This document shows, piece after piece, positions 1 to 9,031 of a stretch of DNA of 64,000 nt. The DNA is taken from contig NZ_JBNCAN010000005.1 in the NCBI RefSeq assembly GCF_049808615.1, positions 134,823-198,822 of the forward strand, written 5' to 3'. Under the pieces are notes generated by a model. That model saw only the letters and a program-made list of their open reading frames with translations, did not search any database and was not told where the DNA came from. The stretch comes from Modicisalibacter sp049808615 (GTDB lineage: Bacteria; Pseudomonadota; Gammaproteobacteria; Pseudomonadales; Halomonadaceae). Each line of letters opens with the position of its first letter. The first letter of the stretch is position 1. Made by a program: the position numbers and the translations under genes.

Positions 1-78
1 GAGGGAGAGCGTGGCTTGCTGGCGGGTGATCTGGCATCCTATGGGCGTTTTCTAGCGAACCCCGACATGAATGATTGA
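1..78 (+). CDS. nnr: Nnr, NAD(P)H-hydrate epimerase/dehydratase, 3' end only
   Basis: Frame 1 is open from the window edge and stops with TGA at 76-78, giving 25 residues that begin EGERGLLAGDL and end near FLANPDMND. The pattern G-x-RGxLA-x-DL followed by NP is how the C-terminal ADP-dependent dehydratase domain of Nnr (YjeF) usually ends. Nnr repairs hydrated NADH and NADPH. It sits three bases before tsaE, the standard nnr-tsaE-amiB-mutL order of gammaproteobacteria. Only the tail is visible, so the call rests on this short motif and on synteny. Confidence 0.7.
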   Translation, partial: EGERGLLAGDLASYGRFLANPDMND

Positions 79-81
79 TCG

Positions 82-570
82 ATGAACGCCGCCTATCTCT
101 TACATGATGAAGCAGAGCAGGTCGCTTTTGGAGAAGCCTTGGGGCTCGCTCTGGAGGGGCATGGTCAGGTGCATCTGGAGGGTGAATTGGGTGCAGGCAA
201 GACGACCCTTGCCCGTGGTGTCCTGCGTGCCTATGGCCATCAGGGCGCCGTAAAGAGCCCTACCTACACGCTGGTGGAACCGTATCAGCTGGAGTCGGTT
301 CGCGTGCATCATTTTGATCTGTATCGTCTCGGGGACCCCGAAGAGCTCGAGTTCATCGGCGCGCGGGATTTGCTCGAAGAAGACAGTCTCAATCTGATCG
401 AGTGGCCGATTCGTGGTAAAGGTTGGCTGCCTTCTGCCGATCTTATCATTGTATTGTGCGTCATCGGTGCAGGGCGCGAGGCTCGATTGGCGACGGGCTC
501 GAGCCATGGCGAAAATGTTCTTGCACGGCTTGCCGCGCTTGTTCCAGAAAGGACCCGGAACACTTCATGA
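82..570 (+). CDS. tsaE: TsaE, ATPase of tRNA t6A synthesis
   Basis: TsaE is the small P-loop ATPase that works with TsaB and TsaD to form N6-threonylcarbamoyladenosine at position 37 of ANN-decoding tRNAs in the cytoplasm. The 162-residue product has the Walker A motif GELGAGKTTLARG near residues 34-46. Further on it has the family signature KSPTYTLVEPY and HFDLYRL, and a Walker B-like LNLIEWP. Its length is normal for the family (about 155). The gene begins three bases after nnr, and its stop overlaps the amiB start as ATGA, so translational coupling is likely. Confidence 0.95.
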   Translation: MNAAYLLHDEAEQVAFGEALGLALEGHGQVHLEGELGAGKTTLARGVLRAYGHQGAVKSPTYTLVEPYQLESVRVHHFDLYRLGDPEELEFIGARDLLEEDSLNLIEWPIRGKGWLPSADLIIVLCVIGAGREARLATGSSHGENVLARLAALVPERTRNTS

Positions 571-2060
571 AATGGTTGATCAACTCTCGTCACCGTCGGC
601 ATCCCTGCGCTTGGCTGCGTTCAGGATGGCCGTGTGTGCTATCAGCGTTACTGATGGCGCTGTCATCGCCATTGGCGATGGCCAGTGATGTCGATAATTT
701 GCGCATCTGGGCTGCGCCGGATCATGCCCGTCTGGTATTCGATCTTTCCGATCCGACGAGCGCCAATGTTTTCTCCTTGAATAATCCTGATCGTCTGGTC
801 ATTGATCTTGCCGACAGCCGCCTGCAATTGGATACCTCTCGCCTGGATCTGAGCGGAAGCGCTATCAGTGCTATCCGTACGGGTACTCGTGACGGGGATG
901 ATCTGCGGGTGGTGTTGGATCTGAGTCGCGAGGTGAACCCCAAACATTTCACCTTGGCGCCCAACGACAAGTATGGTCACCGGCTGGTGGTGGATCTCGA
1001 ATACCCCGGGGCGAGCGCGGTGCAAAACCCCATCGACCCCATCGAAGCCAAGATTCGTGAGCAGGAGATCGCCACCGATCGCGCCCTGGCGGAGGCTGAG
1101 ATAAGCGGTGATCCTACCGCCGAAGCGTCCCTGCCGGCACGGCAAGACAAGGCGAAGCCACATCCCAAACGGGACATCATCATTGCGGTGGACGCCGGAC
1201 ATGGCGGCGAAGACCCCGGCGCCATGGGCCCCCGAGGGACTCGCGAGAAAGATATCGTGCTGGACATCGCCCGCCAGCTCGAGAAGATCATCGCCGATAC
1301 GCCGGGCTTCAAGGCGGTGATGATTCGTGATGGCGACTATTATGTCGGCCTGCGTCAGCGCACTCTGCTGGCCCGGGATCAGAAGGCCGACTTCTTCGTA
1401 TCGATCCACGCCGACGCGTTCAAGAGCCCGCGTCCCAGCGGTAGCTCTGTGTTCGCCTTGTCCCAGAGCGGGGCGACCTCGGAAACCGCCAAATGGCTGG
1501 CAGCGAGTGAAAATCGATCGGACTTGATCGGCGGCGTCGATGGCAATCTCGATCTGTCCGACAAGGACGAGGTGCTGCGCGGTGTGCTGCTCGACCTGAC
1601 CATGACCGCGACCCTCAACGACTCTCTGGCGGTGGGGGGCCAGGTGCTTGATCAGTTGGGTCAGATCAGCAAGCTGCACAAGTCGCGGGTCGAACAAGCC
1701 GGGTTCATGGTACTCAAGTCGCCGGATATTCCTTCACTGCTGGTCGAGACGGGGTTTATTTCCAATCCCCAGGAGGAGGCCCGTCTGCGCGACCCGAGTT
1801 ATCAGCGCGGCCTGGCCAAGGCCATTTTTGCGGGTGTCAACGCGCACTTCCGGCGCAACCCGCCGCCGGCCAGTCTACTGGCCTGGCAACGCGATCGCCA
1901 GCGCGGCGGCGAAACCAACGAATATCGTATCCAGCCGGGCGACACCCTGTCCGAGATCGCGTCCCAGCATGCCGTGCCGGTACAGACCCTGCGACAGGCG
2001 AACGAGTTGAATGGCGACGTGATTCGAGTAGGGCAGGTGTTACGTATCCCGCGCGGATGA
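567..2060 (+). CDS. amiB: AmiB-type N-acetylmuramoyl-L-alanine amidase with LysM
   Basis: This periplasmic zinc amidase cuts the amide bond between N-acetylmuramic acid and L-alanine and splits septal peptidoglycan at cell separation. The 497-residue product starts at the ATG overlapping the tsaE stop. A signal peptide (about residues 1-39) ends SSPLAMA. An AMIN domain follows, then an Amidase_3 domain showing zinc and catalytic motifs DAGHGGEDPGA, REKDIVL, SIHADAF and VETGFISN. A C-terminal LysM (EYRIQPGDTLSEIA) binds peptidoglycan. The frame extends upstream inside tsaE to 423, but that part lacks a signal peptide. In E. coli the AmiB family is activated by EnvC, which is not in this window. 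Confidence 0.95.
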   Translation: MKWLINSRHRRHPCAWLRSGWPCVLSALLMALSSPLAMASDVDNLRIWAAPDHARLVFDLSDPTSANVFSLNNPDRLVIDLADSRLQLDTSRLDLSGSAISAIRTGTRDGDDLRVVLDLSREVNPKHFTLAPNDKYGHRLVVDLEYPGASAVQNPIDPIEAKIREQEIATDRALAEAEISGDPTAEASLPARQDKAKPHPKRDIIIAVDAGHGGEDPGAMGPRGTREKDIVLDIARQLEKIIADTPGFKAVMIRDGDYYVGLRQRTLLARDQKADFFVSIHADAFKSPRPSGSSVFALSQSGATSETAKWLAASENRSDLIGGVDGNLDLSDKDEVLRGVLLDLTMTATLNDSLAVGGQVLDQLGQISKLHKSRVEQAGFMVLKSPDIPSLLVETGFISNPQEEARLRDPSYQRGLAKAIFAGVNAHFRRNPPPASLLAWQRDRQRGGETNEYRIQPGDTLSEIASQHAVPVQTLRQANELNGDVIRVGQVLRIPRG

Positions 2061-2111
2061 CTTGCCCCTGCCCCCTTGTTTCTCAATCTTAGGCCCAGTC
2101 AGCGAGATGAA

Positions 2112-4064
2112 ATGACCCAGACGCGACGTATTCATGTACTCAATCCGCGACTGGCTAACCAGATCGCCGCCGGCGAGGTGGTCGAGCGACCATCGTCGGT
2201 GATCAAGGAACTGATCGAGAATGCCATCGATGCGGGGAGCCGCCGCATCGAGGTGGAACTCGAGACGGGGGGTGCGCGGCTGATCAAGATTCGCGACGAT
2301 GGAAGCGGTATTGCCGAAGACGACTTGCCCTTGGCGCTATCACGCCACGCGACCAGCAAGATCGAGTCGCTGGAGGATCTCGAAGGCGTTGCAAGTCTCG
2401 GCTTTCGCGGCGAGGCATTGGCCTCGATCAGTTCCGTGTCGCGACTCGAGCTTGTCTCCAATGCTCAGGACGATCCTACCGCCGGCTGGCGAGTGGTGGC
2501 CGAAGGGCGCGATATGGAGCCTAGGGTCTCGCCGGCACCGCACCCCCGCGGAACGACGGTGGTGGTTCGGGATCTATTTTTCAATACACCAGCCCGACGC
2601 AAGTTCCTGCGTACCGAGAAGACAGAGTTTTCCCACGCGGAAGAAGTGTTCCGGCGACTGGCGCTGTCACGCTATGACATCGGTTGGACGCTGCGCCACA
2701 ATCAGAAGACGCTTCATCAACTGCATCCAGCCAGGGATGCCGCTGCAAGTGAGCGTCGCATCAGTGCTCTGCTGGGCAGCAAGTTTCTCGAAAATGCCTT
2801 GCATCTGGATATCGAGGCTTCCGGTTTACGACTGTGGGGTTGGGTGGGTCTTCCAACGCACTCCCGGGCCCAGGCGGATCAGCAGTATCTCTTCGTCAAT
2901 GGGCGCGTGGTGAGGGACCGTCTTGTCGCCCATGCCATTCGTCAGGCCTATCGCGACGTGCTGTTTCACGGTCGTCATCCTGTCTTTGTACTCTACCTGG
3001 AACTCGACCCGACGGTCGTCGACGTCAATGTGCACCCAACCAAGCACGAAGTGCGCTTTCGCGACGGTCGTCTGGTGCACGATTTTCTATTCTCGAGCCT
3101 GCATCGCGCCCTGGGCGAGGCCCGACCCAATACCGACGCCCAAGCCGGAGATGTGGCGGAGAGAGCACAGGCGCCGGCCGCTGATGTGCAGGGCACACCC
3201 CTTCCGGGGCGTCCCGGCTGGCAGCAGCAGATGGCCCTGCGTTCCGGAGCGGACAGCGAGACACCTCCTGGCCCCGGCCGAGTACGCGAGTTCATGGCCG
3301 GCTACCATGCCCTGCATCCCGAGCACGAAGAGAGTCTTCTGAGGCCGCAGACTCCGGCACCGGGTGGCCAAGAAGCGCAGACAGCGCTTAGGGAGCGCCA
3401 GAACGGTAGCGACCCGCTTACGGTGATGCCTGGACGCGTCTTGCCCGATGATGATCCTACCCAGGCGCCCCCCCTGGGCTACGCCATCGCCCAGCTCCAT
3501 GGCGTCTATATTCTCGCCCAGACCTCTCGCGGCCTGGTGGTGGTGGATATGCATGCGGCGCATGAGCGGATCACCTATGAGGGTATGAAGCAGCAGGTGT
3601 TTGGTGAAGTGGGTACCAGTGCCGCGCTGGATGCTCAGCCCTTGCTGGTGCCCGTGTCCCTGGCGGCGAGTGCCGCCGAGGTGGACACCGCCGAGCAGTG
3701 TCGCGAGGCGTTCTCTCGCTTGGGGGTGGAACTCGATGTGGCGGGCCCCGAGACGTTGCTGGTGCGTCAGGTCCCGAGCCTGCTGGCCCAGGCCGATGTG
3801 GAGCCCCTGGTTCGCGACATGCTGGCGGATCTCGAACGTTACGGACGTTCGAATCGCCTAGAGGCGCATATCAATGAGTTGCTCTCGACCATGGCCTGCC
3901 ATGGTAGCGTGCGGGCCAATCGGCGCTTGAGCATCGCCGAGATGAACGCCTTGCTGCGGGACATGGAGCGCACCGAGCGCAGCGGTCAGTGCAATCATGG
4001 CCGTCCGACCTGGACCGAGATGTCGATGCAGGAATTGGACAAGCTGTTCCTGCGTGGCCAGTGA
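2112..4064 (+). CDS. mutL: MutL, DNA mismatch repair protein
   Basis: MutL links mismatch recognition by MutS to strand incision. The 650-residue product has the N-terminal GHKL ATPase motifs ENAIDAGS, DDGSGI, HATSKI and GFRGEALASI. A variable linker follows, then a C-terminal dimerisation domain. The C-terminal part contains DMHAAHERITYE, a variant of the DQHA-x2-E-x4-E metal motif of endonuclease-type MutL, and QCNHGRPTW near the end. The ATG at 2112 has GAGATGAA just upstream. A TTG at 2076 in the same frame would add 12 poorly conserved residues. The stop overlaps a possible GTG start for miaA at 4061. Confidence 0.97.
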   Translation: MTQTRRIHVLNPRLANQIAAGEVVERPSSVIKELIENAIDAGSRRIEVELETGGARLIKIRDDGSGIAEDDLPLALSRHATSKIESLEDLEGVASLGFRGEALASISSVSRLELVSNAQDDPTAGWRVVAEGRDMEPRVSPAPHPRGTTVVVRDLFFNTPARRKFLRTEKTEFSHAEEVFRRLALSRYDIGWTLRHNQKTLHQLHPARDAAASERRISALLGSKFLENALHLDIEASGLRLWGWVGLPTHSRAQADQQYLFVNGRVVRDRLVAHAIRQAYRDVLFHGRHPVFVLYLELDPTVVDVNVHPTKHEVRFRDGRLVHDFLFSSLHRALGEARPNTDAQAGDVAERAQAPAADVQGTPLPGRPGWQQQMALRSGADSETPPGPGRVREFMAGYHALHPEHEESLLRPQTPAPGGQEAQTALRERQNGSDPLTVMPGRVLPDDDPTQAPPLGYAIAQLHGVYILAQTSRGLVVVDMHAAHERITYEGMKQQVFGEVGTSAALDAQPLLVPVSLAASAAEVDTAEQCREAFSRLGVELDVAGPETLLVRQVPSLLAQADVEPLVRDMLADLERYGRSNRLEAHINELLSTMACHGSVRANRRLSIAEMNALLRDMERTERSGQCNHGRPTWTEMSMQELDKLFLRGQ

Positions 4065-4078
4065 ACGGCGGTGCGTGC

Positions 4079-5017
4079 ATGAAAGATAACCGACCGTTGG
4101 CCATCCTGTTGATGGGGCCTACCGCCTCGGGCAAGACCGATCTGGCCATGGCGTTGCACGAACGTCTGGGCTGTGAGCTGATCAGTGTCGATTCCGCGAT
4201 GGTCTATCGCGGCATGGATATCGGCACCGCCAAGCCGTCGCCGGAGGAGCTGGCGCGCGCACCGCACCACCTGATCGACATACGCGATCCTGCGGATCCT
4301 TACTCGGCGGCTCAGTTTCGCGATGATGCGCGTCGAGAAATGCAGCGTATCAGTGATAACGGAGGCATTCCGCTTCTGGTAGGCGGTACCATGCTCTATT
4401 ACAAAAGCCTACTGGGTGGTGTAGGAAACCTTCCCGCCGCAGATACCGCGATTCGTGCCGAGCTCGAAAAGTGGGCGGCTCGAGAGGGACTGAATGCATT
4501 ATATGCTGAGCTTGAGCAGGTCGATCCAGAGTCCGCTCGCCGCATCCATCCCAATGATCCACAACGACTGATGCGTGCGCTCGAGGTTCAGCGCATCAGT
4601 CAAAAGCCCATGAGCGAACTGTGGCGCGAACAGCAAAAGGAAACCTTTGCCTGGCAAACGTTGTCCATTGGGCTCGTACCTGCGCAACGCAGCGTCCTGC
4701 ACGAACGGATCGCAGTACGCTTTTCGTTGATGCTCGAGCGAGGTTTCATCGAGGAAGTCACCAGACTCAAGGCACGGGAGGACCTGCACCTTGGGCTGCC
4801 GGCGATGAAGAGCGTGGGTTATCGCCAGGTATGGCACTACCTGGAAGGAGTCTACGATAGAGAAGAATTGATACATAAGGGCGTTGTCGCCACCCGACAG
4901 CTGGCCAAACGTCAGATGACCTGGCTGCGCAGTTGGCCGGAGCTTCACTGGGTGGATACCCAAGATGCCAAGAGGTTACAAAACGTCTTGAAAATCGTGC
5001 GCCAGGGCAGCACTTAG
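4079..5017 (+). CDS. miaA: MiaA, tRNA dimethylallyltransferase
   Basis: MiaA transfers a dimethylallyl group to N6 of adenosine-37 in tRNAs that read codons starting with U, the first step to ms2i6A. The product is 312 residues, close to E. coli MiaA (316). It shows the P-loop GPTASGKTDLA, then DSAMVYRGMDIGTAKP, GGTMLYYKSLLGG and HPNDPQRLMRALEV, all typical of the family. ATG 4079 is chosen because it begins right before the conserved strand. An in-frame GTG at 4061 overlapping the mutL stop would add six residues. It lies between mutL and hfq as in E. coli. Confidence 0.96.
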   Translation: MKDNRPLAILLMGPTASGKTDLAMALHERLGCELISVDSAMVYRGMDIGTAKPSPEELARAPHHLIDIRDPADPYSAAQFRDDARREMQRISDNGGIPLLVGGTMLYYKSLLGGVGNLPAADTAIRAELEKWAAREGLNALYAELEQVDPESARRIHPNDPQRLMRALEVQRISQKPMSELWREQQKETFAWQTLSIGLVPAQRSVLHERIAVRFSLMLERGFIEEVTRLKAREDLHLGLPAMKSVGYRQVWHYLEGVYDREELIHKGVVATRQLAKRQMTWLRSWPELHWVDTQDAKRLQNVLKIVRQGST

Positions 5018-5040
5018 CGTAAGATGCTACTTTCGCAAGG

Positions 5041-5070
5041 ACGGTAGGAAGAATAGATTGTTCCTACCGT
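5041..5070. repeat. Perfect stem-loop in the miaA-hfq gap
   Basis: ACGGTAGGAA at 5041-5050 is matched exactly by TTCCTACCGT at 5061-5070, a 10-bp stem with a 10-base loop. No T-run follows, so it is not a normal intrinsic terminator. It lies 24 bases after the miaA stop and 71 bases before hfq. It could be an RNA processing or stabilising structure, or part of hfq leader control. Confidence 0.6.
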
Positions 5071-5141
5071 TGGGTATCTTGCCCAAGCGAGTCAGACGAC
5101 AACGATATCAACATATTATAGAGACAGTTAGGGAGAGCAAA

Positions 5142-5387
5142 ATGTCCAAAGGGCAGTCCCTTCAAGACCCGTATCTGAACATCCTGCGCAAGGAGCGTAT
5201 TCCGGTGTCCATCTTCCTGGTCAACGGGATCAAGCTACAGGGTCAGATCGAATCTTTCGACCAATTCGTCATTCTGTTGCGCAATACCGTCAGCCAGATG
5301 GTCTATAAGCATGCCATTTCGACGGTGGTACCTTCGCGTAATGTACGCTTGCCGGCTCAGGACCCTAATATGGCGGAGCAGGAATAA
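5142..5387 (+). CDS. hfq: Hfq, RNA chaperone
   Basis: Hfq forms a hexameric Sm-like ring that pairs small RNAs with mRNAs. The product is 81 residues, a short form lacking the long flexible tail of E. coli Hfq (102). It has QSLQDPYLNILRKERIPVSI, with the proximal-face Q8, D9 and following residues, and then VNGIKLQGQIESFDQFV. The second Sm motif reads MVYKHAISTVVPSR. ATG 5142 follows GGGAGAGCAAA; longer in-frame starts run into noncoding leader. hflX follows 18 bases on, the usual hfq-hflX-hflKC arrangement. Confidence 0.98.
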   Translation: MSKGQSLQDPYLNILRKERIPVSIFLVNGIKLQGQIESFDQFVILLRNTVSQMVYKHAISTVVPSRNVRLPAQDPNMAEQE

Positions 5388-5405
5388 TTGATCACGAGGC
5401 CTTGA

Positions 5406-6740
5406 TTGTTTTTTGAACGTCCCGACGCCGGTGAAACGGCGGTTCTCGTCCATATTGATTTTCAGGATGAGCAGGAGCGCGAGGATCCGGGAGAACTTCT
5501 GGAGCTGGTACGTTCCGCCGGCGCAGAACCAGCGACGCTGTTGCAGGGCAGTCGACGGCGGCCGGATCCTCGTGCCTTCATAGGTAGTGGCAAGATGGAG
5601 GAGTTGCGGGAGCTGCTCGCTATCCATGCCGCTGAATTGGTGATTTTCAATCATTCGTTGAGTCCGTCCCAGGAACGCAACCTGGAACGGGCGTTGAAGT
5701 GTCGTGTGCTGGACCGCACCGGACTGATACTGGATATCTTCGCCCAGCGAGCGCGTACCCATGAGGGCAAGCTTCAGGTCGAACTGGCGCAGCTGGAATA
5801 CATGTCCACCCGTCTTGTAAGGGGCTGGACTCACCTTGAGCGTCAGAAGGGCGGGATCGGCTTGCGTGGTCCGGGTGAAACTCAGCTCGAGACCGATCGT
5901 CGCTTGCTGCGGGCGCGTATCAAGGCTATTCACAAGCGTCTCGACAAGGTACGCAGTCAGCGCGAGCAGAATCGCCGCGCGCGCGCTCGAGCCGACATTC
6001 CCAGCGTCTCCTTGGTAGGCTATACCAACGCGGGTAAATCGACCCTGTTCAATGCGTTGACCAGTGCTGAGGTATATGCCGCGGATCAGTTGTTCGCGAC
6101 GCTGGACCCAACACTTCGACGCCTGGAGATCAGTGATGTCGGGCCGGTGATCCTGGCGGATACGGTGGGGTTCATTCGTCATTTACCCCACAAGCTGGTG
6201 GAAGCTTTCCAGGCCACCTTGCAGGAGGCCAATGAAGCAACATTGTTGATTCATGTGATCGATGCCGCGGACCCGGATCGTGAACTCAACATCGGGGAGG
6301 TCGAAGGAGTCCTCGACGAGATCGGCGCAGACGACGTGCCGTGTCTACGGGTCATGAACAAGATTGATCTATTGGGCAGCGCACCACGCATCGAACGTAA
6401 TGGCGACGGACTGCCCGAGGTCGTCTGGGTATCGGCACAACAGGGATCAGGGTTCGATCTCCTGGCTCAGGCGTTGTCCGAACGCCTGGCAGAGGATGTC
6501 ATCGAGGCGCACCTCACCTTGTTACCGGAACAGGGTAGATTACGTGCTGGCCTGCACGACTTGGGGGCAGTGCGCGAGGAGGCATTCGATGATCAAGGAC
6601 GTATTCTGCTCGATATTCGCTTGCCGCGGCGCGACTTCATGCAGTTGCTTGCGCGCCTAGGCGAAAAAGCCAAGGATTATTTACCGCCGGAAGACAGGGA
6701 GTCGACGGTGTGGACTCAAGAGGCTCCAGAATGGCCCTAG
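5406..6740 (+). CDS. hflX: HflX, ribosome-associated GTPase
   Basis: HflX is a GTPase that splits or rescues stalled 70S ribosomes under stress. The 444-residue product has the N-terminal HflX-specific nucleotide-binding half with LDRTGLILDIFAQRARTHEGK and the glycine-rich linker IGLRGPGETQLETDRR. The G domain follows: G1 GYTNAGKST, G3 DTVGFI and G4 NKIDLL. The start is a TTG giving MFFERPDAGETAVLVHIDF, which matches how HflX proteins begin. No ATG lies near this conserved N-terminus. It is downstream of hfq and upstream of hflK. Confidence 0.96.
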   Translation: MFFERPDAGETAVLVHIDFQDEQEREDPGELLELVRSAGAEPATLLQGSRRRPDPRAFIGSGKMEELRELLAIHAAELVIFNHSLSPSQERNLERALKCRVLDRTGLILDIFAQRARTHEGKLQVELAQLEYMSTRLVRGWTHLERQKGGIGLRGPGETQLETDRRLLRARIKAIHKRLDKVRSQREQNRRARARADIPSVSLVGYTNAGKSTLFNALTSAEVYAADQLFATLDPTLRRLEISDVGPVILADTVGFIRHLPHKLVEAFQATLQEANEATLLIHVIDAADPDRELNIGEVEGVLDEIGADDVPCLRVMNKIDLLGSAPRIERNGDGLPEVVWVSAQQGSGFDLLAQALSERLAEDVIEAHLTLLPEQGRLRAGLHDLGAVREEAFDDQGRILLDIRLPRRDFMQLLARLGEKAKDYLPPEDRESTVWTQEAPEWP

Positions 6741-6803
6741 CGGGTATGAGTCTTGCAAACGCAATCAATGCATGTCGCAAACAGTGCTTAGTGGAGACGA
6801 CGT

Positions 6804-8033
6804 ATGGCTTGGAATGAGCCTGGCGGTGGTGGCAATCAGCACGACCCCTGGAGTGGTGGCGGCCGACGCGGTAGCGGTGGCGGCGGTAATGGCGGGGGCA
6901 GCAATCAGGGCCCGCCAGATCTGGATGAGGCGTTGAAGAAATTCCAGGACAAGATCAACAAGATGCTCGGTGGCGGCCGTGGCAAACGTGGTGGCGGTGG
7001 TAATGGAGGCGGTGCCGGCGGTGGAAAACGCAATGTATTTGCCTTGCCGGGCCTGCTTCTGATCATTGCCTTGGCGATCTGGGCAGCGACCGGCTTCTAT
7101 CTCGTCGATCAATCGGAGCGTGGCGTGGTGCTGCGTTTCGGTAAGCTTCAGGGCGTGGTCAATCCAGGCCTGCACTGGAATCCGCCACTGATCGATGAAG
7201 TGCGCATGGTCAATGTCACCCGTGTGCGCTCGATCACCCAGACCAAGTCGATGTTGACTCAAGATGAGAATATCGTCGAGGTCGAGATGTCGGCACAGTA
7301 TCGTGTCGCGGACCCGGGGGATTTCGTACTCAATGTCCGTAATCCGGATATCACGATCGAAAATGCACTGGATTCTGCCTTGCGTCATGTCGTGGGGGGC
7401 ACGGAAATGGATCAGATCCTGACGTCCGGTCGTGAGCTGCTTGCGGATACGGTATCCACACGTCTGCAAACCTATCTCAACAACTACAATATTGGCGTGA
7501 CGATTCAGACGATCAACGTCGAGTCGACCTCGGCGCCGGATGCGGTGCAGGAAGCCTTTGACGATGTCATCAAGGCCCGCGAGGATCGCCAGCGCACCAT
7601 CAACCAGGCAATCGGTTATGCCAACGCCATCATCCCGGTCGCTCAGGGTAAGGCGCAGCGCATGATCGAACAGGCCCAGGGGTATCGCGAGTCTGTCGTG
7701 GCGGACGCTCAGGGTAACTCCAACCGTTTCAACTCCTTGTTGTCCGAATACCGGAACGCTCCGCAGATAATGCGCGATCGCATGTACATTGAGACCATGT
7801 CCGAGGTATTGAGTAATACCAGCAAGGTATTGGTGGATATCAGCGAAAGCAGCCCCTTGATGGTACTGCCTCTGGATCAGCTACAGCGCGCCCAGGATGG
7901 CACGGATGAGAGCAGCGAAGACGCCATTCGAAAGTCGGGTGGTCAAGCGGGAATGGATCCACGCCTGCTCGATCGTCTGCGTAACAATAGCCAATCCGAA
8001 TCGGGTAACAGCATCCGCAGGGAGGGTCGTTAA
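6804..8033 (+). CDS. hflK: HflK, membrane SPFH/band 7 protein
   Basis: HflK and HflC form a large membrane complex that surrounds and tunes the FtsH protease. The 409-residue protein has a glycine-rich N-terminal cytoplasmic tail (about residues 1-75) and one membrane segment near 76-96 (ALPGLLLIIALAIWAATGFY). An SPFH domain starting ERGVVLRFGK and a long alpha-helical region follow. ATG 6804 is preceded by GGAGACGACGT. Its stop overlaps the hflC start as TAATG, so the two are likely coupled and made in equal amounts. Confidence 0.96.
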   Translation: MAWNEPGGGGNQHDPWSGGGRRGSGGGGNGGGSNQGPPDLDEALKKFQDKINKMLGGGRGKRGGGGNGGGAGGGKRNVFALPGLLLIIALAIWAATGFYLVDQSERGVVLRFGKLQGVVNPGLHWNPPLIDEVRMVNVTRVRSITQTKSMLTQDENIVEVEMSAQYRVADPGDFVLNVRNPDITIENALDSALRHVVGGTEMDQILTSGRELLADTVSTRLQTYLNNYNIGVTIQTINVESTSAPDAVQEAFDDVIKAREDRQRTINQAIGYANAIIPVAQGKAQRMIEQAQGYRESVVADAQGNSNRFNSLLSEYRNAPQIMRDRMYIETMSEVLSNTSKVLVDISESSPLMVLPLDQLQRAQDGTDESSEDAIRKSGGQAGMDPRLLDRLRNNSQSESGNSIRREGR

Positions 8034-8920
8034 TGATCAATAACCGTTCCCTGCTCATCGTCGCCGGTCTGGCCGCGGTCGCTTGGGTAGGCAGCAACAG
8101 TCTGTATATCGTCGATGAAACCGAGCGCGCAGTGAAGTTGCGCTTCGGTGAAATCATCGAAGAGGACATCCAGCCCGGATTGCATTTCAAGATTCCTGTC
8201 ACTCAGACGGTGCGTAACTTCGATGTGCGTATCCGCACGTTGGACACGGATACCAGCCGCTACCTGACGCTGGAGAAGAAGGCGGTCATCGTCGATTCCT
8301 TCGTCATGTGGCAGGTGGTCAACCCCACGCGGTATTACGAGGCCACCTCCGGGGATGAGCTATCCGCTGAACGCTTGATTACGCCCCGAGTGGATGAAAG
8401 CCTGCGTAACGAGTTCGGTCGTCTCGAGCTTCAGGAAATCATCGCAGAAAAGCGTGACGCACTGATGTCCGGGCCTACCGAACAGCTCAATAGCTTGCTG
8501 CGGGATGAACTTGGGGTGGCGATCATCGACATTCGTATCAAGCGTATCGATCTGCCGGATCAGGTTACCCAGGCCGTCTATGAGCGCATGCAGACCGAGC
8601 GTAACCGCGAGGCGCGTGAATACCGTGCCCAGGGTGAGGAACAGGCTGAAAAGGTCCGCGCCAATGCCGATCGCCGACAGCAGGTATTGTTGGCCGAGGC
8701 CCGGGCTCGCGCCGAAACCCTGCGAGGGCAAGGGGATGCCGAGGCCGCGGCCATCTATTCCGATGCCTATCAGCAGGACGCAGAGTTCTTCCGCTTCTAT
8801 CGGAGCTTGAACGCCTATCGTGAAAGCTTCGATAACAAGAGCGATCTGCTCATACTCGATCCATCCAGCGACTTCTTCCGCTATCTGGAAGGTTCGCAGC
8901 CCCAAGACACCCAAGAGTAG
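8033..8920 (+). CDS. hflC: HflC, membrane SPFH/band 7 protein
   Basis: Partner of HflK in the FtsH-modulating complex. The 295-residue product has an N-terminal membrane anchor (NRSLLIVAGLAAVAWVGSNS), then the SPFH domain with ETERAVKLRFGEI and the family motif QVTQAVYERMQTERNREARE. An alanine/glutamate-rich coiled coil and DLLILDPSSDFFRYL complete it. Its length is usual for HflC (about 290-330). It ends 59 bases before a strong terminator, which seems to close the long housekeeping transcript. Confidence 0.96.
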   Translation: MINNRSLLIVAGLAAVAWVGSNSLYIVDETERAVKLRFGEIIEEDIQPGLHFKIPVTQTVRNFDVRIRTLDTDTSRYLTLEKKAVIVDSFVMWQVVNPTRYYEATSGDELSAERLITPRVDESLRNEFGRLELQEIIAEKRDALMSGPTEQLNSLLRDELGVAIIDIRIKRIDLPDQVTQAVYERMQTERNREAREYRAQGEEQAEKVRANADRRQQVLLAEARARAETLRGQGDAEAAAIYSDAYQQDAEFFRFYRSLNAYRESFDNKSDLLILDPSSDFFRYLEGSQPQDTQE

Positions 8921-8978
8921 TCGGCGACATGGCTCTGCGGGGTACACCCGCAGAGCAAACATGATAAAATCCTTCTTG

Positions 8979-9001
8979 ACCGGGCAAGCCCCGGTTTTTT
9001 T
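8979..9001 (+). terminator. Intrinsic terminator after hflC
   Basis: ACCGGG at 8979-8984 pairs with CCCGGT at 8990-8995 around a five-base loop and runs straight into a T6 tract (8996-9001). This is the classic factor-independent form. It ends 31 bases before the hisZ start, so hisZ-purA probably has its own promoter or depends on read-through. Confidence 0.85.
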
Positions 9002-9031
9002 GTGGCCATTCAATTCTGGCAGGATAGACTG

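Noticed and set aside
423..566. Upstream extension of amiB
   Set aside because: It lies inside tsaE and would bury the signal peptide. The ATG at 567 gives a normal exported protein and an ATGA overlap.
663..1697. Long minus-strand frame opposite amiB
   Set aside because: High-GC codon bias of amiB leaves the antisense frame open. The amiB product has a full set of catalytic motifs.
5235..6182. Minus-strand frame of 315 codons opposite hfq/hflX
   Set aside because: It spans two real genes and their gap and shows no known motif or ribosome site.
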